Shown: one piece after another, positions 1-5,411 of the stretch | Layout: every line of letters starts with the position of its first letter | Position numbering within the stretch: position 1 is the first letter of the stretch | Assembly: GCA_025462985.1 (NCBI GenBank) | Contig: JAOAPP010000605.1 | Span: 1 to 5,411 of the forward strand | DNA length: 5,411 nucleotides | Direction: 5' to 3' | Origin: Bryobacterales bacterium | GTDB lineage: Bacteria > Acidobacteriota > Terriglobia > Bryobacterales > Bryobacteraceae | The notes under the pieces: model-generated | The model's input: only the letters and a program-made list of their open reading frames with translations | Database searches by the model: none | What the model was told of the DNA's origin: nothing | Position numbers and translations under genes: made by a program

Positions 1-38
1 AAAAAGCCTGCAAATAAGACTACATGGCTCCAACTAGG

Positions 39-58
39 TATTTAATATTAATTAAATA
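39..58. repeat. AT-rich perfect inverted repeat, possible operator
   Basis: TATTTAAT (39-46) and ATTAAATA (51-58) are perfect inverted copies around ATTA. The site lies about 37 bases upstream of the -10 candidate, where a dimeric regulator could bind. It is not a convincing Fur box. It is made only of A and T inside an AT-rich stretch, so chance is a real alternative. Confidence 0.4.
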
Positions 59-94
59 TTCACCGTCCATTTATAGGAAAATTTAATTTCGGCA

Positions 95-103
95 TGCTAA
101 AAT
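95..103 (+). promoter_or_regulatory. Candidate extended -10 promoter element
   Basis: TGCTAAAAT combines a TGN extension with a TAAAAT hexamer close to the TATAAT consensus. No good -35 hexamer lies 16-18 bases upstream, which fits an extended -10 promoter or one needing an activator. Transcription would start near base 110 and leave an untranslated leader of about 70 bases before the NRPS start. It is the best candidate in a region that is AT-rich and so prone to chance matches. Confidence 0.35.
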
Positions 104-170
104 CGGTGCTCGAGCAATGTAATACCAGACGGGCTGGGTGGCTTCATGGTTGGCAGCAGGCACTTAGCTG

Positions 171-176
171 AAAGGA
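171..176 (+). promoter_or_regulatory. Ribosome binding site of the NRPS gene
   Basis: AAAGGA lies six bases before the ATG at 183 and fits a Shine-Dalgarno sequence. It decides the start: the other upstream ATG (146) is in a different frame and runs into a stop after 14 codons. Confidence 0.75.
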
Positions 177-182
177 CGCAGG

Positions 183-3100
183 ATGAGTGAGTGCGGGCGT
201 GATTCATTTCCTTTGACTACCGCGCAACGTGGTTTATGGTTCAGCCAGAAGATTACCCCGGGCGCGAACATGAATATCGCGGAAGCGGTTGAAATCCGTG
301 GCGTGATCGAGCGGGACACCTTTCAGCGGGCCTTGCGCCAACTGGTTGCCGAGGCTGAACAGTTGCGTGTGCAAGTGATTGAGGTGGACGCGCTGCCGAG
401 ACAGATTGTGTGCGCTACGTACACGGCTGAATTCCCGTACCTTGACATGACCCGCGAACCCGACCCACGTGCGGCGATAGAGGCGTGGATGGTGGAGGAG
501 TTAGCGCGGCCGGTGGATCTGGCTCGTGATCCGCTGTGGGTTTCTGCTTTGTTGAAAGCGGGGGAGGATCACTATTTCTGGTATCACCGCGCTCATCACA
601 TCGTTTGTGACGGTTATGGGGGCGGCATGGTGGCGCGGCGTCTGGCCGACCTGTATACAGCGTTTGCGGAGGGCCGGGTACCAGCGGCAAACCAGTTCTG
701 TACGGTCGCGGAGGCGGTGGCAGCGGAAAAGAGGTATCGCGACTCGCGCCACTTTCAGCGCGATCGCGACTATTGGCATCAACGACTGGCCCAGATGCCC
801 GAGGCGGTGACATTGTCGCGCAATCCTCGCCGGAATGGCCTCAGCAGCAAACTGCTGCGCAGCACTGGTAATCTACCGGCTGACACTGCCCGGGAGCTCG
901 CGACGCTTGCCAAGAGCTTTGGCGTCAGCGTGCCGCAGGTACTGATCGGTCTTCTCGCCGCATATTATCAGCGCGCGACCGGGGCAAGTGACCTAGTTTT
1001 CGGCATGCCGGTATCCGGGCGCCTCAGTATCGCGCTGCGCAGTTCGGTTGGCGTGTGCGCCAATATGGTGCCGATTCGCGTTCTGTTTACACCGGAAATG
1101 ACGGCGGCCGAGTTGTTCGCGCAAGTGTCACGACTGGTCATGCAATCACTGCGTCATCAGCAGTACCGGTATGAGGACCTGCGGCGCGATCTTGGCCTGG
1201 TTGGTCAGGATCAGAACATCGCGTGGCTCGGGATAAATATTGAACCATTCGATTACCGGCTCAGTTTTGCCGGGGCGGCGACGATTCTGCACAACCTGTC
1301 GAACAGCTCAACCGAAGACTTGATGGTGTTTGTGTACGATCGCGGCACTGACGCGGGTTTGCGCTTCGATCTGGATGCCAATCCGTTGTTGTACACGAAG
1401 GCTGAACTCGACGAACACCGGCGCAGGTTGACGTACCTGATCGAACAGGTGCTGCGGAAGCCCGGCACACCACTGCAGCAGCTTGACATCATCGGCGACG
1501 AGGAGCGCCGGCGGTTGTTGTTCGAGTGGAACAACACTACGGCACCGGTGCCCGACGCCACGCTTCCGGGATTAGTAGCGCGGTGGGCGGCGGAGACACC
1601 GGAGGCACCGGCTGTGGTGTTTGGAGAGACGGTGGTGAGCTATAGCCAGTTGCACGAACGCAGTGTGCGTCACGCTGGTCAACTGGTTGCCAGAGGCGTT
1701 AAGCAGGGGGACATCGTTGCAGTGATGCTGCCGCGCAGCGAGCAACTGGTGGTTGCATTATTGGCGATTGCGCGAACTGGCGCCGCGTATCTGCCGTTGG
1801 ATCTGGACAGTCCGCCTGAGCGCATGGCGCTGGTGCTGGATGAGGCCAAACCGGTGGTGATACTTGCGGAAGGGCAGATGCCTGCTGGCTTGGGGCACGG
1901 ACGCTTCACGTTATTGGCGCCCGCAGATTTGGACGCTCCGCTGAACACAATAACCGAGGAACTAGACCTGAGCAGGCCGGAGCACCGTGCTTACGTGCTC
2001 TACACCTCCGGGTCAACCGGACGCCCGAAGGGTGTTGAGATCACCCACCGTAACCTGGGCAATTTTCTGCGAGGCATGCAGCTTCAGTTGAAGCCGTCGG
2101 CCCAGGACCGTTTTCTGGCTGTGACCACCGTGACCTTCGATATCGCCGGGCTGGAGTTGTTCCTGCCGTTGACGGCAGGGGCATGTGTGGTGATCGCCAG
2201 CGGCGAGGCAGTGCACAATCCGCCGTCGCTGATCGATCTGATTCGGCGCAGCGCAGTGACGCACATACAGGCGACGCCCTCGGTTTGGCGCATCTTGTTA
2301 GCCAGTTCCGAAACGAAGCTTGATGGTGTGCATGCCCTGGTTGGCGGGGAAGCGCTGAGCGCCGAGTTAGCCGCACGGCTGAAGGGAATGGCCGCCCGGG
2401 TCACACATTTCTACGGCCCCACGGAGACCACGATCTGGTCAACGGTGTTTGAGCTTGGGGCGACCGGCGGGGCGGCGCCACCGATTGGCCGTCCGATCCT
2501 CAACACACAAGTGTATGTGCTGGACGAAAATCGTCAGCTAGTCCCCACCGGCACTACGGGCGAGTTGTACATCGGCGGTGTGGGTGTGGCGAAAGGGTAT
2601 TTAAACCAGCCGCAGCTCACCAAGGAACGCTTTGTGCCAGATCCCTTTGCGGACGACGGAAGCCGAATGTTTCGGACCGGCGACTTAGCCAGGTGGAGCG
2701 ATGAAGGCCTGCTCGAGTTCATGGGACGCACGGACGATCAGGTAAAGATCAACGGCCATCGAATCGAACCAGGTGAGATCGAGAGCGTGTTGTCGCAGTA
2801 TGCGACGATTGCGATGGCGGCGGTGAGGGCACATGGCGAGAGCGATGGGACGGCTTCGCTGGCAGGTTACCTAGTACCGCGGACGGGGGCCCACGCCGAC
2901 ATCGAGGCGGTGCGCACTTTCCTGGCTACGCGCCTGCCGAGCTACATGATCCCGTCCAGTTTCACGGTGCTCGACGCCATGCCGCTGACGCCGAACGGCA
3001 AGCTGGACCGCAAGGCTTTGCCGATACCGCAGCGGGTCCGCGGGAACGCCGATGCAGAGCCGGTCTCGCCAACAGAAAGAAGGGTGGCGAAGCTGTGGCA

Positions 3101-4196
3101 GCAGGTTCTCCGAGTGGAGCGGGTGGGGTTGAACGACAACTTTTTCGAATTGGGCGGCGACTCACTAAGCGCTGCTGAAATGGCGGCGATCTTTCCCACG
3201 TGGTTTGGGGTGGAGCTTCCGTTGGGGAGCCTTTTTGAAACGCCGACCGTAGGCGGCTTGGCGAGACGGGTTGACCGACTGACGAGCGAGCATGCAGATC
3301 CCCTGGACGTCCTGTTGCCGCTGCGGCATGTTAGGAAGACGGGGCAGCGGCCGCTGTTTTGCATTCATCCAGTCATAGGTTTCAGCATGGGATTCTCAAG
3401 CCTGCTGCGGCATTTGGACCCTACCATGCCGGTGTATGGCCTGCAATCGCGGGGCCTGCGCGGGGAGGTCAGTCTTCCAAACAGCATCGAGGAAATAGCC
3501 AGCGATTACTGGGAGCAGATCCGGCGTATTCAGCCGGAGGGGCCGTACCGGCTTGTCGGGCGCTCGATGGGTGGCCTTATCGCACACTGCATTGCGGAGC
3601 AGATGCAGGCAGGAGGCCATCGAGTGGAGTTGCTGGGAATGATCGACAGCCTGCTGTTCACGTCCGCAGACGCTAAACGTTTACCGACGGAGGCGGAGGA
3701 AGTGCGAGCGGCCCTGAATTTCCTGAACGTCGACCTGCCGCACGAAAGCATGCCACGGACGCTGATGCAGCTAAACGGCTTTCTCCTGAACGCCGATAAT
3801 GTGCGTTCGATTCCCGCTGCCCAGGCAGCCGCCAAGCTGGTTAAGGTAATCGGGAAAGAAAATCCTGCCTTCCTGGAGCAGTTGTCTGCGGTGATGCTCA
3901 ACAACGTGAGACTGGCGCGGCAGTTCATGCCGCGTAAAGTAGGGGTCGACGTGTTGTATTTCCATGCCACGGAGATGAGGGGCAACCTGGAGGGCATCGT
4001 TGACCGCCGTCCATCGGCCTGGTGGCCCTTTGTGGGCGGCGAGTTTGACGTGCATGAGCTGGCGTGCCATCACGAGGCGGTGCTGGATCCCATACCGGCA
4101 GCTCATATAGGCCGCATATTACAGCAGCGTCTTTCGGCGAGCGGCAGCGCCTGGGCTTCGGAGGTGGAGCAGAAAGCGTATAACGCTTATGCATAA
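183..4196 (+). CDS. Single-module nonribosomal peptide synthetase (C-A-T-TE), EntF-like, predicted glycine-activating
   Basis: This 1337-residue cytoplasmic enzyme activates one amino acid as an aminoacyl-AMP, loads it on a phosphopantetheine arm, condenses it with an incoming acyl group and releases the product. Domains in order are condensation (about 8-440), adenylation (460-950), thiolation (960-1032) and type I thioesterase (1050-1316), with a tail of about 20 residues. All catalytic motifs are intact: HHIVCDG 138-144, YTSGSTGRPKG 607-617, YGPTE 744-748, FRTGDL 830-835, NGKLDRK 938-944, GGDSL 991-995 and GRSMG 1126-1130. Order and length match EntF (about 1290 residues). The ATG start is supported by AAAGGA six bases upstream and by the C1 motif (LTTAQRGLWF) beginning at residue 11. 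It overlaps the downstream glycosyltransferase by 8 bases. The acyl donor, any phosphopantetheinyl transferase and any export gene lie outside the window. The pocket suggests glycine rather than EntF's serine, so it is probably not enterobactin synthase. The domain calls are firm; the product is unknown. Confidence 0.97.
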   Translation: MSECGRDSFPLTTAQRGLWFSQKITPGANMNIAEAVEIRGVIERDTFQRALRQLVAEAEQLRVQVIEVDALPRQIVCATYTAEFPYLDMTREPDPRAAIEAWMVEELARPVDLARDPLWVSALLKAGEDHYFWYHRAHHIVCDGYGGGMVARRLADLYTAFAEGRVPAANQFCTVAEAVAAEKRYRDSRHFQRDRDYWHQRLAQMPEAVTLSRNPRRNGLSSKLLRSTGNLPADTARELATLAKSFGVSVPQVLIGLLAAYYQRATGASDLVFGMPVSGRLSIALRSSVGVCANMVPIRVLFTPEMTAAELFAQVSRLVMQSLRHQQYRYEDLRRDLGLVGQDQNIAWLGINIEPFDYRLSFAGAATILHNLSNSSTEDLMVFVYDRGTDAGLRFDLDANPLLYTKAELDEHRRRLTYLIEQVLRKPGTPLQQLDIIGDEERRRLLFEWNNTTAPVPDATLPGLVARWAAETPEAPAVVFGETVVSYSQLHERSVRHAGQLVARGVKQGDIVAVMLPRSEQLVVALLAIARTGAAYLPLDLDSPPERMALVLDEAKPVVILAEGQMPAGLGHGRFTLLAPADLDAPLNTITEELDLSRPEHRAYVLYTSGSTGRPKGVEITHRNLGNFLRGMQLQLKPSAQDRFLAVTTVTFDIAGLELFLPLTAGACVVIASGEAVHNPPSLIDLIRRSAVTHIQATPSVWRILLASSETKLDGVHALVGGEALSAELAARLKGMAARVTHFYGPTETTIWSTVFELGATGGAAPPIGRPILNTQVYVLDENRQLVPTGTTGELYIGGVGVAKGYLNQPQLTKERFVPDPFADDGSRMFRTGDLARWSDEGLLEFMGRTDDQVKINGHRIEPGEIESVLSQYATIAMAAVRAHGESDGTASLAGYLVPRTGAHADIEAVRTFLATRLPSYMIPSSFTVLDAMPLTPNGKLDRKALPIPQRVRGNADAEPVSPTERRVAKLWQQVLRVERVGLNDNFFELGGDSLSAAEMAAIFPTWFGVELPLGSLFETPTVGGLARRVDRLTSEHADPLDVLLPLRHVRKTGQRPLFCIHPVIGFSMGFSSLLRHLDPTMPVYGLQSRGLRGEVSLPNSIEEIASDYWEQIRRIQPEGPYRLVGRSMGGLIAHCIAEQMQAGGHRVELLGMIDSLLFTSADAKRLPTEAEEVRAALNFLNVDLPHESMPRTLMQLNGFLLNADNVRSIPAAQAAAKLVKVIGKENPAFLEQLSAVMLNNVRLARQFMPRKVGVDVLYFHATEMRGNLEGIVDRRPSAWWPFVGGEFDVHELACHHEAVLDPIPAAHIGRILQQRLSASGSAWASEVEQKAYNAYA
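204..1502 (+). other. Condensation (C) domain of the NRPS, EntF/DhbF-like
   Basis: Residues about 8-440 of the NRPS. The domain forms the amide bond between a donor acyl thioester and the amino acid on the T domain. The C1 motif LTTAQRGLWF is at 11-20. The active-site HHxxxDG is intact as HHIVCDG, with His138, His139, Asp143 and Gly144 (bases 594-614). A C5-like VGVCANMVPIR lies at 289-299. The stretch NIEPFDYRLSF (352-362) resembles NIKVFDYQLDI of EntF as I remember it. That points to the EntF/DhbF kind of C domain, which in those enzymes accepts an aryl acid from a separate carrier protein. Because the domain is N-terminal, the donor must come in trans. Donor identity (aryl, fatty acyl or peptidyl) cannot be read from the sequence. 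Confidence 0.93.
1560..3032 (+). other. Adenylation (A) domain with a glycine-type specificity pocket
   Basis: Residues about 460-950 of the NRPS. Core motifs are present in order: A2 with RTGAAYLPLD (531-540), A3 YTSGSTGRPKG (607-617), A4 FDIAGLELF (652-660), A5 FYGPTE (743-748), A6 GELYIGGVGVAKGYL (793-807), A7 FRTGDL (830-835), A8 with DDQVKINGHRIEPGEIE (851-867), A9 LPSYMIP (918-924) and A10 NGKLDRK (938-944). Aligning by eye to the GrsA Phe domain gives the ten pocket residues D653, I654, L657, Q696, L719, G721, F743, I751, W752 and K940. From memory, the published glycine code is DILQLGLIWK, which differs only at the seventh position (Phe for Leu). Glycine is therefore the best prediction. 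A bulkier residue at that position could shift the preference. Confidence 0.93.
3060..3278 (+). other. Thiolation (peptidyl carrier protein) domain
   Basis: Residues about 960-1032 of the NRPS. The motif DNFFELGGDSL (985-995) identifies Ser994 (codon 3162-3164) as the attachment site for the 4'-phosphopantetheine arm. The domain carries the activated amino acid and then the condensed product to the thioesterase. It has the GGDS form more often seen before epimerisation domains, although no epimerisation domain follows. Confidence 0.94.
3330..4130 (+). other. C-terminal type I thioesterase (TE) domain
   Basis: Residues about 1050-1316 of the NRPS, an alpha/beta hydrolase fold that releases the product from the T domain. 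The opening FCIHPVIGF (1059-1067) corresponds to the FCFHPASGF segment of EntF. The nucleophile elbow is GRSMGG with Ser1128 (codon 3564-3566). The likely catalytic Asp is D1155 in LGMIDS, and the likely His is H1297 in CHHEAVLDP; both were placed by alignment by eye to EntF. The triad is complete, so the module should release its own product. Hydrolysis cannot be told from cyclising oligomerisation. Arg before the nucleophile is uncommon, as Tyr, Trp or His are more usual there. Confidence 0.93.
4174..4188 (+). promoter_or_regulatory. Perfect hairpin abutting the glycosyltransferase start codon
   Basis: AAGCGT (4174-4179), loop ATA, ACGCTT (4183-4188) form a perfect 6-bp stem that ends on the base before the ATG at 4189. 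The only strong purine-rich sequence nearby, GGAGG at 4160-4164, is about 24 bases from the ATG, too far to act alone on linear mRNA. Folding the hairpin would shorten that distance to about 9 bases, or it could block initiation until ribosomes finishing the NRPS gene open it. Either way the arrangement suggests coupled translation. The role is inferred; the repeat itself is directly visible. Confidence 0.5.
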
Positions 4197-5319
4197 GTTC
4201 GGAACACAAAACCCGGTGGTGATCTTTACGATCGGGACACAAGGTGATGTGCGTCCTTGCGTCGCTTTGGGCCAGGGTCTTCAGCGTGCCGGATACCGGG
4301 TGCGGATCGCCACTAGCGGAAACTTCGCCGAGATGGTGCGACAGGCCGGCCTCGAGTTTTTTCCGGTGACGGCTGACTTTCAAGCCATGCTGGAAGCCAA
4401 CAATTCGATCGGCGACCAGGGACTAAACTTGCGCGAGATGGCCCGCATCTTTCGCGAGCGCTACACAGGCTGGGCAGCCAACTGGGTACAGGAAGGATTG
4501 GCTGCGAGCGACGGGGCAGGACTGCTGATCGGCGTCAGCAACAGCATTCTGCTGGCGAAGGCGCTTGCGGAAGCGCTTGGGATTCCGTTCGCGATTGCCC
4601 GTTTGCAGCCGCTGACGTTGTCGAGGATACTGCCGCCCATCATGTTTGGGTGCTCGCGGCGGAAGGTGTCGGGGGTGGTGAGCCTTGGCGCTCACTATCT
4701 GATTTTCAAATTGCTGTGGGATGTCATGCGTCCGGCGATCAACAACATCGTTCGACCGCAGCTTAAGTTGGGTCCGTATCCGTGGTACGGGCCGTATTTT
4801 CGGGATCTGCACCGATCGAAGGTGATCAACGGGTTCAGCGAACATGTGCTGCCGCGGCCGGAGGACTGGCCGGAGAACTCGCAAGTAACTGGCTATTGGT
4901 TTTTCGATCAACCGAAGTGGACTCCTTCAGAGGCGCTCAGTGAGTTTCTTGCGGCAGGGGATAAGCCGGTTTACATCGGGTTCGGCAGCATGGTGAGCGG
5001 CAATGCGGAGGCGTTCACGCAAACCGTGCTTGATGGAGTGAAGAAAAGCGGACAACGAGCGGTTCTGGCCACGGGCTGGGGCGCCTTGAATGGGAAAGAG
5101 GGTCCGCAAGACGAGCAGATCTTCTTTTTGGGGCATGCGCCGCATGACGGGCTATTTCCGCTCATGTCCGGCGCGGTGCATCACGGTGGCGCGGGGACGA
5201 CTGCGGCGGCGGTGCGTGCGGGGATCCCTTCCACCATTGTGCCGTTCTTCGGAGATCAGCCATTTTGGGCGCATTGCCTTCACCGTAGGGGAGTTGCGCC
5301 GCATGCGCTGGAGCGGTAG
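4189..5319 (+). CDS. GT1-family glycosyltransferase (sterol/macrolide type), interrupted by an in-frame amber stop
   Basis: This is a GT-B fold enzyme that transfers a sugar from a nucleotide-sugar donor (UDP- or dTDP-linked) to a hydroxyl of a small lipophilic acceptor. The 376 residues up to the stop show the N-terminal TIGTQGDVRP (14-23) typical of sterol-type glucosyltransferases. They also show a GYWFFD linker (235-240), VYIGFGSM (261-268), the donor-binding HHGGAGTTAA (331-340) and VPFFGDQPFWA (351-361). No signal peptide or clear membrane span was seen. The ATG lies inside the NRPS gene (8-base overlap, ATGCATAA) and lacks a good Shine-Dalgarno sequence, which suggests translational coupling. 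GTG codons 10 and 11 are possible alternative starts, with GGAA 11 or more bases before them. The TAG at 5317-5319 falls before the final C-terminal helices. The same frame continues with family-like sequence (ALTPDALASSLTAMQ), so the native protein probably exceeded 408 residues. The acceptor may be the NRPS product, but this is inferred only from gene order. Confidence 0.92.
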   Translation: MHKFGTQNPVVIFTIGTQGDVRPCVALGQGLQRAGYRVRIATSGNFAEMVRQAGLEFFPVTADFQAMLEANNSIGDQGLNLREMARIFRERYTGWAANWVQEGLAASDGAGLLIGVSNSILLAKALAEALGIPFAIARLQPLTLSRILPPIMFGCSRRKVSGVVSLGAHYLIFKLLWDVMRPAINNIVRPQLKLGPYPWYGPYFRDLHRSKVINGFSEHVLPRPEDWPENSQVTGYWFFDQPKWTPSEALSEFLAAGDKPVYIGFGSMVSGNAEAFTQTVLDGVKKSGQRAVLATGWGALNGKEGPQDEQIFFLGHAPHDGLFPLMSGAVHHGGAGTTAAAVRAGIPSTIVPFFGDQPFWAHCLHRRGVAPHALER

Positions 5320-5411
5320 GCTTTGACCCCCGATGCCCTGGCGTCTTCGCTGACGGCGATGCAAGAACCAGCGATGATTCGGGCGGCTGCCGCATTAGGG
5401 CATTCGGTCCG
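5320..5411 (+). pseudogene. Glycosyltransferase C-terminal remainder beyond the amber codon, cut by the window edge
   Basis: Directly after TAG, the same frame stays open for 30 full codons plus a partial one to the end of the window. It reads ALTPDALASSLTAMQEPAM and then IRAAAALGHSVR. This is the usual C-terminus of GT1 sterol-type enzymes after the GVAP segment, namely a (K/R)xLTxxxLAxAL helix followed by a short AAALG turn. The region is therefore part of the glycosyltransferase gene rather than intergenic DNA. No new start codon with a ribosome binding site was seen. The true end of the gene lies beyond the window. Confidence 0.72.

Larger units (their letters stand above)
1..182. other. 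AT-rich intergenic region upstream of the operon
   Basis: No gene was found on either strand. Bases 1-120 contain 40 G or C of 120, against a clearly GC-richer coding region. The stretch holds the inverted repeat, the -10 candidate and the NRPS ribosome binding site, and probably the operon promoter. The upstream neighbour is not in the window. Confidence 0.7.

Noticed and set aside
1..17. GCAGGCTTTTT on the - strand as a terminator for a gene reading leftwards.
   Set aside because: No matching upstream arm for a stem and no gene on that strand.
125..137. CCAG-N5-CTGG inverted repeat considered as a quorum-sensing (lux-type) box.
   Set aside because: The arms are only 4 bp, and the spacing and consensus do not match known lux boxes.
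139..155. A sigma-54-like promoter (TGGC ... TTGGCA).
   Set aside because: The GG and GC pairs are 11 bases apart rather than the required 10, and the site runs almost into the ribosome binding site.
146..190. A 14-codon ORF (ATG to TGA) overlapping the NRPS start, as a possible leader peptide.
   Set aside because: It lacks a clear Shine-Dalgarno sequence, has no run of regulatory codons and no terminator or attenuator structure; chance is likely.
183..4196. Assignment of the NRPS as entF (enterobactin synthase).
   Set aside because: The pocket residues do not match the serine code, and no DHB, esterase or siderophore transport genes are visible.
3925..4383. Long - strand reading frame across the gene overlap, and similar ones elsewhere on the - strand.
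   Set aside because: These are shadows of GC-rich coding DNA: no recognisable domains, low-complexity Arg/Pro-rich translations, and they lie over genes with intact catalytic motifs.

Overview
The window holds a compact two-gene biosynthetic operon on the + strand, with a short AT-rich promoter region on its left and a cut right edge. The first gene (183-4196) is a complete single-module nonribosomal peptide synthetase (NRPS) with condensation, adenylation, thiolation and thioesterase domains (C-A-T-TE). It has the architecture and about the length of EntF. The second gene (from 4189) is a GT-B fold, family GT1 glycosyltransferase of the sterol/macrolide type. It starts inside the last codons of the NRPS gene.

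The organism is most likely a Gram-negative bacterium with a moderately GC-rich genome; a proteobacterium or acidobacterium would fit. That rests only on base composition, an EntF-like synthetase and a bacterial-type glycosyltransferase, so it is weak. Bases 1-120 are AT-rich (40 G or C of 120, counted by hand) and contrast with the coding region. They carry a perfect 8-bp inverted repeat and an extended -10-like element. No gene was found in 1-182.

The adenylation pocket reads D-I-L-Q-L-G-F-I-W-K. This matches, from memory, the published glycine code DILQLGLIWK at nine of ten positions. The C domain sits at the N-terminus and resembles EntF/DhbF, so the enzyme should receive an acyl or aroyl group from a donor encoded elsewhere and join it to (probably) glycine. 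The TE would then release the product by hydrolysis or by oligomerisation/cyclisation. The coupled glycosyltransferase would add a sugar to that product or to a related lipid. The outcome could be a glycosylated acyl- or aroyl-amino acid, but this is inference.

Two features deserve attention. An in-frame amber codon (5317-5319) interrupts the glycosyltransferase about 30 or more codons before its expected end, and family-like sequence continues in the same frame to the window edge. Also, a perfect 6-bp hairpin abuts the glycosyltransferase start codon, which has no good Shine-Dalgarno sequence, so its translation probably depends on translation of the NRPS gene.
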